Both the position numbers and the translations under genes were made by a program. DNA of 35,450 nt from PKWO01 sp036561005 (GTDB lineage: Bacteria; Pseudomonadota; Gammaproteobacteria; Burkholderiales; Burkholderiaceae_D): NCBI GenBank assembly GCA_036561005.1, contig DATBQE010000132.1, positions 1-35,450 on the forward strand, in the 5' to 3' direction. The notes beneath the pieces were generated by a model. It was not told where the DNA came from. It made no database searches and was given only the letters and a program-made list of their open reading frames with translations. The number at the start of each line of letters is the position of its first letter. Position 1 is the stretch's first letter. This document shows positions 25,949-34,438 of this stretch, one piece after another.

Positions 25949-26818
25949 ATGGAACAGCAAATCATTGAAATCGACTGCAACCAATGGCGTCCGGCTTCTG
26001 CGGGCAGCGAATGGATTGCTGCGCTCGAAGCGGGCAAGGTGCTTTATTTTCCCAATCTGGCATTTGAATTAAATGAGACCGAAACGCGTTTTCTGACTCC
26101 CGATGCGCGCGACCCCAAGGCGCGCAACATCAGTCTCGATGCCGGCGGCAAATTGAAGGGGGCCGCCGGCGACGCTGCGGCACAGCGCGACATGGCGGCC
26201 ATGATCGGACGCTTTCGAGAGCAGGCTCAGTCGCTGATCGATGCCATTCTGCCGCGCTACAGCGGCAACCTGCGCCTTGCACCGACAAGCTACCGGCCGA
26301 TGCAGGTCGAGAACCGCGCGCAATCGTGGCGCGCCGACGACCGGCGCATGCATGTCGATGCCTTTCCGTCTCGTCCCAATTACGGTGAGCGCATCCTGCG
26401 TGTGTTTGCCAACGTAAATAACCAAGGTGCGCCGCGCGTATGGCGGGTCGGGGAGCCGTTCGAGCAGGTGGCGCGCCGCTTCCTGCCGTGCGTCAAGCCT
26501 TACCGCGCCTGGCAAGCGGGATTGCTGCGATCATTGCACGTTACCAAGTCGCTACGCAGCGAATATGACCATTTGATGCTGCAATTGCATGACGGCATGA
26601 AGTCAGATATGGATTACCAACAAAATGCGCAGCAGGTGACGATGCCGTTTCCTGCCGGCTCGGTGTGGGTGTGTTTCTCGGACCAGACTTCGCATGCGGT
26701 GATGTCCGGCCAATACATGATGGAACAGACGCTGCATTTGCCGGTCGATCGGCAGTATGATCCACAGGCAAGCCCGCTCGCTATCCTGCAGCGACTGACC
26801 GGGCGCGCGCTTGTATGA
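25949..26818 (+). CDS. kdoO: Kdo 3-hydroxylase (KdoO family, Fe(II)/2-oxoglutarate-dependent)
   Basis: A 289-residue protein matching the KdoO family, which hydroxylates Kdo of LPS at C3 to give Ko, using iron, oxygen and 2-oxoglutarate. The expected iron ligands are visible: H135-x-D137 in RMHVDAFPSRPNYGER and a distal His249 in SDQTSHAVMSGQ. The family VLYFPNLAFELNETE start and the C-terminal LHLPVDRQYDPQASPL are also present. The frame is open 23 codons upstream, but ATG 25949 starts at the conserved region. It sits between waaC and waaA; waaA starts 33 bases after its stop. Confidence 0.88.
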   Translation: MEQQIIEIDCNQWRPASAGSEWIAALEAGKVLYFPNLAFELNETETRFLTPDARDPKARNISLDAGGKLKGAAGDAAAQRDMAAMIGRFREQAQSLIDAILPRYSGNLRLAPTSYRPMQVENRAQSWRADDRRMHVDAFPSRPNYGERILRVFANVNNQGAPRVWRVGEPFEQVARRFLPCVKPYRAWQAGLLRSLHVTKSLRSEYDHLMLQLHDGMKSDMDYQQNAQQVTMPFPAGSVWVCFSDQTSHAVMSGQYMMEQTLHLPVDRQYDPQASPLAILQRLTGRALV

Positions 26819-26851
26819 GGAAACTTGTGGCGGATTTCCAGGGGGACCTCG

Positions 26852-28129
26852 ATGCGTTGGCTATATAGCTTCGCCTGGCGGCTTGCCCTGCCGGTTGTCT
26901 TGTTGCGTTTGTGGTGGCGCGGCCGGCGTGAGCCCGGCTACCGGCAACACATTGCGGAACGGCTTGGTTTCTACGGCGGTGCTCCCTATGCGCTGCGCAA
27001 GCAGCCGGTGATTTGGGTACATGCAGTGTCAGTTGGCGAAACACGCGCAGCCGAGCCACTGGTTGATGCCTTGCTGCGACATTACCCCGAACACGTGATC
27101 CTTTTGACGCACATGACTCCGACTGGCCGCGCTACAGGCAAGGCACTCTTCGCAAGTTATGCAAATCGCGTCGTGCAGTGCTATCTGCCCTATGACATCG
27201 GCTCCATGGTGCGGCGTTTCCTCAAGCATTTTTCGCCCCAGGTCTGTATCTTGATGGAGACCGAAGTGTGGCCCAATACCGTGGCGCAGTGCGTACGGCT
27301 GGGCGTGCCGGTGGCGCTGGTCAATGCCCGCCTTTCGGCACGCTCGCTCGCAAAGGGACAGCGTATGGCGGCGTTGATGGGCGAGGCGGCGCGGTCGCTC
27401 TCGTGCGTGGCAGCGCAGACCGCTGCCGACGCTGCGCGCCTGGCCGAACTCGGGGCACGCAACACGCACGTCACCGGCAGCATCAAGTTCGATGTCGAGC
27501 CGCCCGTCAACGCGGCGTCCGAAGGCGCTGCCTTGCGCCACCAATTTGGCGATCGCCCGATTCTGCTATGCGCCAGTACGCGCGATGGAGAGGAGGCATT
27601 GATACTCGATGCATTGCGCGATGTAGAACTCGGCGACACCTTGCTCCTGATCGTACCGCGCCATCCGCAGCGCTTTAACGACGTGGCGCGCATGGTAGGC
27701 GCGCATGGTCTGAGCATGGTGCGCCGTTCGGCAATGGAAGATGCTTCGTTTCGCTCCGGTGTGCAGGTAGTGTTGGGCGATTCGATGGGAGAAATGTTTA
27801 CTTATTATGCCGCTTGCGACGTGGCATTTATCGGCGGCAGCCTGCTTCCGCTAGGTGGCCAAAACCTGATCGAGGCCAGCGCCTTGGGCAAACCCGTATT
27901 GATTGGCCCGCACACCTTCAATTTCAGCCTGGTCAGCGAAGATGCGCTTGACGCGGGCGCTGCGCTGCGCGTGGCCGATGCCGAAACCATGTTGCGTGCC
28001 GCGCTCGACTTGCTTGGTGACCCGGCGCGGCGCAGCGCGATGAGCGCCAATGCACTGGCGTTTGCCGCGCAGCACCGCGGCGCTGCGCAAAGAACCATGG
28101 CCTTGCTGCAGCCCTTGGTCGCGCAATAA
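26852..28129 (+). CDS. waaA: 3-deoxy-D-manno-octulosonic acid (Kdo) transferase
   Basis: A 425-residue GT30 enzyme that transfers Kdo from CMP-Kdo to lipid IVA. It has the N-terminal hydrophobic anchor (about residues 3-18), the catalytic-Glu block QHIAERLGFY, VHAVSVGETRAAEPL, METEVWPN, and the C-terminal GGSLLPLGGQNLIEASALGKPVL region. Length equals that of the E. coli enzyme. I chose ATG 26852, with AGGGGG at 26840-26845 upstream; a TTG at 26825 is in frame but lacks such support. Substrate is shared with KdoO just before it. Confidence 0.95.
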   Translation: MRWLYSFAWRLALPVVLLRLWWRGRREPGYRQHIAERLGFYGGAPYALRKQPVIWVHAVSVGETRAAEPLVDALLRHYPEHVILLTHMTPTGRATGKALFASYANRVVQCYLPYDIGSMVRRFLKHFSPQVCILMETEVWPNTVAQCVRLGVPVALVNARLSARSLAKGQRMAALMGEAARSLSCVAAQTAADAARLAELGARNTHVTGSIKFDVEPPVNAASEGAALRHQFGDRPILLCASTRDGEEALILDALRDVELGDTLLLIVPRHPQRFNDVARMVGAHGLSMVRRSAMEDASFRSGVQVVLGDSMGEMFTYYAACDVAFIGGSLLPLGGQNLIEASALGKPVLIGPHTFNFSLVSEDALDAGAALRVADAETMLRAALDLLGDPARRSAMSANALAFAAQHRGAAQRTMALLQPLVAQ

Positions 28130-28152
28130 GTGCCGTTTCGCTGGTCGCCCGA

Positions 28153-29478
28153 TCAGTGGTTGAGCAGGCTGTTGACCGCCACGAGATCATCTTCCTTCAG
28201 CGAACCGGCTGCCGATTTCAGCTTCAGTCCATTGACGATCGTGTCGTAACGCGCTTTCGCCAAGGTCTGGCGCGTGGTGTAGAGCTGCTGCTGGGCATTC
28301 AAGACGTCGATGTTGATGCGGATGCCGACCTGGTATCCCAACTGATTCGAGGCCAGTGACGACTGGCTCGACACTTCTGCAGCTTCATAAGCAGTGACTT
28401 GCGCCAGGCCGCTTTGCACGCCGAGGTAGGATTGACGTGCAGCTTGCGCAGCGGTACGACGCGCGCTCTCGAGGTCTTGTCTGGCCTTGTCTTCGAGTGC
28501 CACGGCTTCCTTGACCTTGCTTTCGGTGCCGAGGCCGGAAAAAATCGGGACATTCCATTGCACCCCGACCACGTTCTGCGCCGATGTTCCGGCCGGATAA
28601 AGGATGTTGTCGCCGCCCTGATAATTGTGTACGCGTTGTGCGACCAGATCCGCGGTCGGGTAATGTCCGGCGCGATTGGCCTTGACCGTGCGATGGGCGA
28701 TTTCAACATTGATCTGTTGGCCGACGACGGTGAAGTTTTCGTGCTCGGCGCTATCTACCCATTTGTCCATCTTGGCCGGCTCAGGCAACGTCAGTTTGAC
28801 GCCGACTCGCAGCGGCGCCAGATCTGCCGGCGCCTTGCCGATGATTTGTTCCAGCGCGGTTCGCTTGATTTCCAGATCGTTTTGCGCGCCCAGTTCCTGG
28901 GCTACGGCCAGGTCATAGCGCGATTGGGCTTCGTTAGTGTCGGTGATGGTCGTGGTGCCGACTTCGAAATTGCGCTTGGCAGACGCGAGCTGCTCGGTAA
29001 TGGCAACCTTGTTGGCCTGGATCGAGGTGAGCGCATCTTGTGCAGTCAACACGTCAAAATAGGCCTGTGCAACGCGCAGCATCAAATCCTGCTGCGCCTG
29101 CGAGAATTGCGCTTCGCTGGACGCTGCCGACAGGATGCCGATCTGGTATTGCTCCCAGTTCGCCATACGAAACAAGGGCTGGGTCAGCGAGGCCGTATAG
29201 CTGTTGGAGGGATAATGAATGCTCAGACTGCCGTTTCCACTTGTCGGTTCCTCGCGCAGTCCGTTGTGATAGAAGCTTCCCGACAGCGCGATCACCGGCA
29301 TCAATCCAGAGCGGCCTTGCGGCAGTTTTTCCTCGCCTGCGGTCATGGCGGCCCGCGCGCTGGCATAAACCGGGTCGTTCGTCAGGGCCTGCCGGTAAAT
29401 CTGCAGCAGGTCGTCCGCTTGCGCGTTCATCGAAACCAATGTACTGGCAATGAGCGTGGCGATCAGGGAAAGGCGCAT
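28153..29478 (-). CDS. tolC: TolC-family outer membrane efflux/secretion channel
   Basis: A 441-residue outer-membrane factor of the TolC type, forming the trimeric exit duct of RND, MFS or type I exporters. A signal peptide of about 22 residues (MRLSLIATLIASTLVSMNAQA, cut before DDLLQIY) is followed by the repeated beta-strand and long alpha-helical halves, including LPQGRSGLMPVIAL and AQAYFDVLTAQDALTSIQANK. CGGAGA lies six bases before the ATG. It is the last gene of the minus-strand group after the rhodanese; no inner-membrane pump is in the window. Convergent with waaA, 23 bases away. Confidence 0.92.
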   Translation of the reverse strand: MRLSLIATLIASTLVSMNAQADDLLQIYRQALTNDPVYASARAAMTAGEEKLPQGRSGLMPVIALSGSFYHNGLREEPTSGNGSLSIHYPSNSYTASLTQPLFRMANWEQYQIGILSAASSEAQFSQAQQDLMLRVAQAYFDVLTAQDALTSIQANKVAITEQLASAKRNFEVGTTTITDTNEAQSRYDLAVAQELGAQNDLEIKRTALEQIIGKAPADLAPLRVGVKLTLPEPAKMDKWVDSAEHENFTVVGQQINVEIAHRTVKANRAGHYPTADLVAQRVHNYQGGDNILYPAGTSAQNVVGVQWNVPIFSGLGTESKVKEAVALEDKARQDLESARRTAAQAARQSYLGVQSGLAQVTAYEAAEVSSQSSLASNQLGYQVGIRINIDVLNAQQQLYTTRQTLAKARYDTIVNGLKLKSAAGSLKEDDLVAVNSLLNH

Positions 29479-29519
29479 TACATTCTCCGGGCTCCAATTC
29501 GGCGAGCCAATTGTTTAGG

Positions 29520-29843
29520 TTAGTAGGTGGGCATGGCCGGGTTGACTTGCTGCGACCATGCGTGCACGCCGCCTGTCAGGTTAGTGACTTTGGCAAAGCC
29601 GTTGCGTTCGAGAAAGGCCGCCACTTGCATACTGCGTCCGCCGTGATGACAGATGCAGACGATTTCCGCATCCGGATCAAGTTCCGCAAGACGCGCCGGT
29701 ACCGTATTCATCGGGATCAGGGTTGCATTCTCGATGTGGCAAATTTCGTATTCCCGCGCTTCGCGCACGTCCAGCAAAAGCGGTGGCGTGCGCGACGTAT
29801 CCGCAAGCCAGGCGGCCAATTCGGGAGCAGTCACATTTTGCAT
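29520..29843 (-). CDS. single-domain rhodanese-like protein (GlpE type)
   Basis: A 107-residue sulfurtransferase-fold protein. The domain starts with LLLDVREAREYEICHIENA and ends in LTGGVHAWSQQVNP. The active loop is CHHGGRS, whose first Cys can carry the persulfide. It follows the Pcm-like gene by six bases and precedes tolC by 41. The natural acceptor is unknown; the fixed neighbourhood is recorded below as a point of interest. Confidence 0.92.
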   Translation of the reverse strand: MQNVTAPELAAWLADTSRTPPLLLDVREAREYEICHIENATLIPMNTVPARLAELDPDAEIVCICHHGGRSMQVAAFLERNGFAKVTNLTGGVHAWSQQVNPAMPTY

Positions 29844-29849
29844 GGCGGC

Positions 29850-30506
29850 TCAGAATTTGAAATGCGACAGTGCAGCAGCATGCTGCAAAGGCTTGATGCA
29901 CGTCTCGAACAGCTTGACGGTTTCGAAGGTCGTTTCCGACACGCGCGTAACGACTTGCGCGCTCATGACCGGTTCTTCACCAATGGTCGCCAGCAAACGA
30001 CCGCCCACCTTCAACTGCTTGAGGAAGGATTCCGGCAAGACAGGCAGCGAACCCGACAGCACGATGACATCGAACGGTTGACCATTGCCTGCCCAGCCCT
30101 GCGCGGCATCGCCCTGAACCACCTCGACGTTGCTCACGCCATTGGCGTTCAAATTTCGCTCAGCCAGCGCCTTCAATTCGCCGCTGATCTCAACTGTTGT
30201 GACGTGGCGGGCACGATACGCCAGCAAAGCCGCCATATAGCCTGAGCCGGCGCCGATTTCGAGCACATTCTCATGCTTTTTGACGTTGGCTTCCTGCAGA
30301 ATGCGCGCTTCATACTTCGGGGTCAGCATGTTTTCGCCGCCCGGCAGGGGGATTTCAGTATCGAAAAAAGCCAGATCCCGATATGCAGCCGGCACAAATT
30401 CCTCGCGCTTTACCACGGACAGTTGATCCAGAATGTCTTGATCGAGCACATCCCATGGGCGGATCTGTTGTTCGATCATGTTGAAGCGGGCTTTTTCAAT
30501 ATTCAT
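29850..30506 (-). CDS. protein-L-isoaspartate O-methyltransferase-like SAM methyltransferase
   Basis: A 218-residue methyltransferase of the Pcm/COG2518 fold. The SAM motif I is VLEIGAGSGYMAALLA, and the VEVVQGDAAQGW block gives motif III. In canonical Pcm a TIS-x-P-x-x-V-A motif binds the isoaspartyl substrate; here the matching part reads ENMLTPKYEARILQ, so the substrate may differ. I prefer ATG 30506; a GTG at 30515 is open but neither has a clear ribosome site. It forms a probable operon with the rhodanese and tolC. Confidence 0.88.
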   Translation of the reverse strand: MNIEKARFNMIEQQIRPWDVLDQDILDQLSVVKREEFVPAAYRDLAFFDTEIPLPGGENMLTPKYEARILQEANVKKHENVLEIGAGSGYMAALLAYRARHVTTVEISGELKALAERNLNANGVSNVEVVQGDAAQGWAGNGQPFDVIVLSGSLPVLPESFLKQLKVGGRLLATIGEEPVMSAQVVTRVSETTFETVKLFETCIKPLQHAAALSHFKF

Positions 30507-30760
30507 GGTGACCACTTGAAGTAAAAAATTAAAGATGGCATTTTATCGTTGATTTGCCGCACCAGGTCATCCGGGGACGCCTGCGCTGCATTTCTCTATT
30601 GCGCCACGCATCACCGTCCAACTTTTGCGTTCCAGTCACCTTCAATGGACGCTATCTTAACCAGCAGCTTGTGAAGTTGCCTGGGAAATGCGACAGTCCG
30701 TCAAAATCAGGGGATGGACGCACAAATTTCGGCATTGATCGCGGCGGTAGGGTCCAATAG

Positions 30761-31453
30761 TCAGGCTTCGGCGCGCGTTTCTGCGTGCGTTTCTGCGTGT
30801 ATTCCCGCCTGCGGTTGCGCGATCAGCAGGCCGTTGAACAGCAAATCAATGAATGTATTCAGATAAGCAATCGGCGAGACCGGTTTGTCCTGACATGGCC
30901 CGAACGAATGTTTCCACAACATTAACATTATCATCGGCGCCGTGATGACCTGCGTGACCGTTTCAGCGTCGAGACGACGCATTTCGCCGCGCTGCATACC
31001 GCGTTCCAATGCCCGCTCTATCATTGCATTGCCGCGCGCAATGACTTCATCATGGAAAAACTGCGCGAGTTCGGGAAAATTGCCCGACTCGGCCATCAAA
31101 AGCTTGGTGATGCCGGAAAGCTTGGTCTCGCCGACATTGGTCCACCAGCGCATCAGCAAGTCGCGCAACAGGTCGCGGCTACTTCCTTCGAATTGCGCCA
31201 TCGCCTGTTCCGCTTCTCCCAGCACCGGCAACAAATGCTCGCGCACGACAGCCTTGAACAAGTCCTCTTTGTTCGTGAAATACAAATACAATGTGCCCTT
31301 GGAGACGCCGGCATTGGCGGCCACGTCATCGAGCCGAGTTGCGGCATAGCCGCGCTCAACAAAGAGGTCAAGCGCCGCAGCCAGCAATTCCTGCGGGCGC
31401 GCGTCCTTGCGCCGCTCCCAGCGGCCCTTGATTTTTGTGATCGGGCAGGTCAT
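30761..31453 (-). CDS. TetR/AcrR-family transcriptional regulator
   Basis: A 230-residue regulator. The N-terminal helix-turn-helix is LDDVAANAGVSKGTLYLYFTNKEDLF (about residues 41-66) and the rest is an effector-binding helical domain like those of efflux repressors. The tail is a repeated HAET/RAEA stretch. Upstream is an excellent promoter with an overlapping palindrome, so it very likely represses its own gene. It is divergent from uppP and lies upstream of pcm-like, rhodanese and tolC, on the same strand but 245 bases apart. Ligand unknown; an export link to tolC is inference. Confidence 0.92.
   Translation of the reverse strand: MTCPITKIKGRWERRKDARPQELLAAALDLFVERGYAATRLDDVAANAGVSKGTLYLYFTNKEDLFKAVVREHLLPVLGEAEQAMAQFEGSSRDLLRDLLMRWWTNVGETKLSGITKLLMAESGNFPELAQFFHDEVIARGNAMIERALERGMQRGEMRRLDAETVTQVITAPMIMLMLWKHSFGPCQDKPVSPIAYLNTFIDLLFNGLLIAQPQAGIHAETHAETRAEA
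30773..30808. repeat. 12-bp tandem repeat in the 3' end of the TetR gene
   Basis: Two almost identical 12-bp units (30773-30784 and 30785-30796) and a third, decayed unit encode the C-terminal HAETHAETRAEA tail. The unit is a multiple of three, so copy changes would lengthen or shorten the tail without a frameshift. Confidence 0.7.
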
Positions 31454-31488
31454 GGTTTCAGCTTGATGTGCCCACAGGAAATAATAAC

Positions 31489-31506
31489 TTACTCATGAGT
31501 CAGTAA
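31489..31506. promoter_or_regulatory. palindromic TetR operator
   Basis: TTACTCATGAGTCAGTAA contains the perfect 10-bp palindrome ACTCATGAGT (31491-31500) with TTACT and AGTAA at the edges. It covers the predicted start site (about 31498) and the -10 of the TetR gene, as expected for autorepression. Confidence 0.65.
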
Positions 31507-31533
31507 TATAAACTGCATCGTTCTTCACGTCAA
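31505..31533 (-). promoter_or_regulatory. sigma-70 promoter of the TetR gene
   Basis: On the minus strand TTGACG (31533-31528) and TATATT (31510-31505) are separated by exactly 17 bases. The predicted start is near 31498, leaving a leader of about 45 bases before the ATG. Confidence 0.75.
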
Positions 31534-31676
31534 GAAATGCGCGCTTTTGCCGGCAAGCCTGCTTGTTATCGTGGTAACCTTCGGCCCGGGCGGAATGCGC
31601 GCAGCGATGCGAAAATCCTTCCATCCCCAGCCACCCGTCGATCAGCGTATCGATCTTTAGATTCAAGGAGAACATC

Positions 31677-32549
31677 TTGCCCGGCACCTGTCCCAGCGGC
31701 CTCGATATCGGTTTTGCAGCTTTGAGCTACCTGCAGGTTGGATTCCTGGGCGTCATTCAGGGTATTACCGAACTGCTGCCTATTTCGTCGACCGCCCACA
31801 TGCGCATTGTGCCGGCCATCCTCGGCTGGAAAGATCCCGGTTCGGCATTCTCGGCGGCGATGCAGTTAGCGGCCGTGATGGCGGTGGTCAGCTATTTTCG
31901 GCGTGATGTGAAGGACGTCGTCTTTGGCGGCATGTCGGCAATACGGCAACGAGACTTCAATAGTCACAATTTTCGCCTGGCCATGGCGATCATCCTGGCC
32001 ACCATTCCAATCGGGATTGCCGGCATCGCTCTAGCGCCGATATTGAACGCCTGCGATTCACCTTTGCGCAGCCTCAATGTGATCGGCGTTTCCTGCATCG
32101 TCATGGCGATACTGCTGGCAATTGCCGAGTTCGCGTGCAGGCATCAACGCAGCGTCGGCCAGATGCGTCTGCGCGATGCGCTGGTGGTCGGTCTGGCGCA
32201 GGTCGGGGCTCTGATACCGGGCGTGTCGCGTTCGGGCTCGACCTTGACTGCGGCATTGTTCATGAATTTCAAACGCGAGGAAGCGGCGCGCTTTTCCTTT
32301 CTGCTTGGCTTGCCCGCCATCGCACTGGCCGGCATGAAGGAATTGTGGGTGCTTTATCACGCGCACATCCCTGCCGAAGCGTGGTCGCTGCTGCTGTTCG
32401 GCATTGCCGTCGCCAGTATCTCGGCCTTCGGTGCGATCTGGGGCCTGATGCGTTTCCTGGAAAAATTCTCGACCTGGCCGTTTGTCGCCTACCGCGCGAT
32501 CCTCGGTATTTTCCTGCTCGTCGGTGTTAACATGGGACTATTCCATTAA
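31677..32549 (+). CDS. uppP: undecaprenyl-diphosphatase
   Basis: A 290-residue polytopic membrane enzyme (BacA/UppP) that dephosphorylates undecaprenyl pyrophosphate, recycling the lipid carrier for peptidoglycan and surface glycans. The two signatures are GITELLPISSTAHMRI and PGVSRSGSTLTAALFM, with about eight hydrophobic segments. The start is TTG 31677, with AAGGAG six bases upstream; no ATG fits before the conserved region. It lies divergent to the TetR gene and 40 bases before recQ. Confidence 0.94.
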   Translation: MPGTCPSGLDIGFAALSYLQVGFLGVIQGITELLPISSTAHMRIVPAILGWKDPGSAFSAAMQLAAVMAVVSYFRRDVKDVVFGGMSAIRQRDFNSHNFRLAMAIILATIPIGIAGIALAPILNACDSPLRSLNVIGVSCIVMAILLAIAEFACRHQRSVGQMRLRDALVVGLAQVGALIPGVSRSGSTLTAALFMNFKREEAARFSFLLGLPAIALAGMKELWVLYHAHIPAEAWSLLLFGIAVASISAFGAIWGLMRFLEKFSTWPFVAYRAILGIFLLVGVNMGLFH

Positions 32550-32589
32550 TCTCAGAAGTAACCACCGACTTCCCCGTGCTGCGGTAGCC

Positions 32590-34422
32590 ATGTCAAATGA
32601 GGAATTAAATCAGCGCGCGCTGCATATCTTGCAGACGGTATTCGGCTACCCGTCGTTCCGCGGTCAGCAGGACGAAATCGTCGGTCAGGTTGCCGGCGGC
32701 GGCGATGCCCTGGTCCTGATGCCGACCGGCGGCGGCAAATCGCTTTGCTATCAAATTCCTGCCTTGCTGCGTGATGGTGTCGGTGTGGTGATCTCGCCGT
32801 TGATTGCCCTGATGCAGGATCAGGTCGACGCCTTGGCTGAAGTAGGGGTGAGGGCCGCCTATCTGAATTCGACACAAAGCTTCGACGAGGCCATGCGCAT
32901 CGAGCGCAAGGTGCGCAACGGCGAGCTTGATCTGGTCTATGTGGCGCCGGAGCGCCTGATGACGCAGCGCTGCCTGGATCTGCTTGAATCGTCCAACATC
33001 GCCCTGTTTGCCATCGACGAGGCGCATTGCGTCTCGCAGTGGGGGCACGACTTCCGCCCTGAATACATCAAGCTGTCGATCCTGCACGAACGATTTCCCG
33101 CTGTACCGCGCGTCGCGTTGACGGCAACGGCCGATGCGCAGACCCGCAGTGAAATCGTGCATCGCCTGCAACTTGACGATGCGCGCCAATTCGTCTCGTC
33201 CTTCGACCGGCCCAACATTCGTTATCAGATCGTGGAGAAAGACAATGGGCGCAAGCAATTGCTCGATTTCATTCAGAGCGAACATACCGGTGACGCCGGC
33301 ATCGTCTATTGCCTGTCGCGCAAGAAGGTGGAAGAAACGGCCGAATTCCTCAATGAGCACGGCATTCCGGCGCTGCCCTATCATGCCGGCATGGAAACCG
33401 CGCAGCGCACCAGGAACCAGGCGCGCTTCCTGCGGGAAGACAATCTGGTGATGGTCGCGACCATCGCGTTCGGCATGGGCATCGACAAGCCCGACGTGCG
33501 CTTCGTCGCCCACCTCGATCTGCCCAAGAGTATAGAAGGTTATTACCAGGAGACCGGGCGGGCAGGGCGTGATGGCGCGCCGGCCAATGCCTGGATGGCC
33601 TACGGCCTGCAAGACGTGGTGCAGCAGCGCCGCATGATCGATGAATCCGAGGCCGACGAAACCTACAAGCGTGTGCAAGGCGCCAAGCTCGACGCCATGC
33701 TCGGCCTGTGCGAAACGCTTTCCTGCAGGCGCGTGCGCCTGCTTGAATACTTCGGCCAGGCGGCGACATCGTGCGGCAATTGCGACGCCTGTCTGAATCC
33801 GGCGGTGTCCTTCGACGCCACGGTACCGGTGCAGAAACTCCTGTCAGCCATTTACCGGGTCGACCAACGCTTCGGCGCCGGACACGTGATCGATGTGCTG
33901 CGCGGCGTGGCGTCGGAAAAAGTCAAACAGTGGCGCCATGACCAACTCTCGACCTTTGCCATAGGCGCAGAGCGCAGCGAGGCCGAATGGCGAGCCATTT
34001 TGCGCCAGTCCATCGCCTTGGGCCTTGTCGCCGTTGACTACGATTCTTACAACGCTTTGAAATTGACGGACGAAGCGCGCCCGGTATTGCGCGGCGGCCA
34101 ACAGGTGCAAATGCGCGAGTACCAGAAGCCTACTAGGCAAAAGCGCAGCGGCAAAAGCAAGAGCTCGGCCAAGGATTATGTCGAGGCGGGCATGTCGCAG
34201 CACGAGGCTGCAATATTCGAGAAGTTGCGCTGGTGGCGCGTGGAGACGGCACGCAAGCACAACGTGCCCGCCTACGTAATTTTTCACGATGCCACAATGC
34301 GCGAAATCGCCAAGGCAAAGCCGACGTCGCTCGGCGACTTGCGCGGCGTTACCGGTGTGGGCGAGAAGAAGCTGGAATCCTACGGTAGCGAAATCATTGC
34401 GCTGATCGAATCAGTGGCCTAG
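32590..34422 (+). CDS. recQ: ATP-dependent DNA helicase RecQ
   Basis: A 610-residue 3'-5' helicase that acts in recombination and repair of stalled forks. Walker A is PTGGGKSLCYQIPAL, the DEAH box is IDEAHCVSQWGHDFRPEY, and motifs V/VI are AFGMGIDKPDVRFV and YYQETGRAGRDG. The zinc domain is shown by SCRR and CGNCDAC, followed by a winged helix and a C-terminal HRDC domain (about the last 75 residues). Length is normal. I start at ATG 32590 because the longer open frame upstream lies inside uppP. No good ribosome site is seen, so coupling to uppP is possible. Confidence 0.95.
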   Translation: MSNEELNQRALHILQTVFGYPSFRGQQDEIVGQVAGGGDALVLMPTGGGKSLCYQIPALLRDGVGVVISPLIALMQDQVDALAEVGVRAAYLNSTQSFDEAMRIERKVRNGELDLVYVAPERLMTQRCLDLLESSNIALFAIDEAHCVSQWGHDFRPEYIKLSILHERFPAVPRVALTATADAQTRSEIVHRLQLDDARQFVSSFDRPNIRYQIVEKDNGRKQLLDFIQSEHTGDAGIVYCLSRKKVEETAEFLNEHGIPALPYHAGMETAQRTRNQARFLREDNLVMVATIAFGMGIDKPDVRFVAHLDLPKSIEGYYQETGRAGRDGAPANAWMAYGLQDVVQQRRMIDESEADETYKRVQGAKLDAMLGLCETLSCRRVRLLEYFGQAATSCGNCDACLNPAVSFDATVPVQKLLSAIYRVDQRFGAGHVIDVLRGVASEKVKQWRHDQLSTFAIGAERSEAEWRAILRQSIALGLVAVDYDSYNALKLTDEARPVLRGGQQVQMREYQKPTRQKRSGKSKSSAKDYVEAGMSQHEAAIFEKLRWWRVETARKHNVPAYVIFHDATMREIAKAKPTSLGDLRGVTGVGEKKLESYGSEIIALIESVA

Positions 34423-34438
34423 TGCCGACACGCAGAAT

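Noticed and set aside
30743..30750. GGCGGTAG, identical to the core of the ops/JUMPstart element of RfaH-controlled operons
   Set aside because: It is on the plus strand between two minus-strand genes, with no polysaccharide gene after it, and the flanking bases do not complete the element.
30516..30760. Gap between the TetR gene and the Pcm-like gene examined for a riboswitch such as TPP
   Set aside because: No conserved riboswitch core was found; only a short GTCC/GGAC stem. Left as a plain gap that presumably carries the promoter of the Pcm-like gene.
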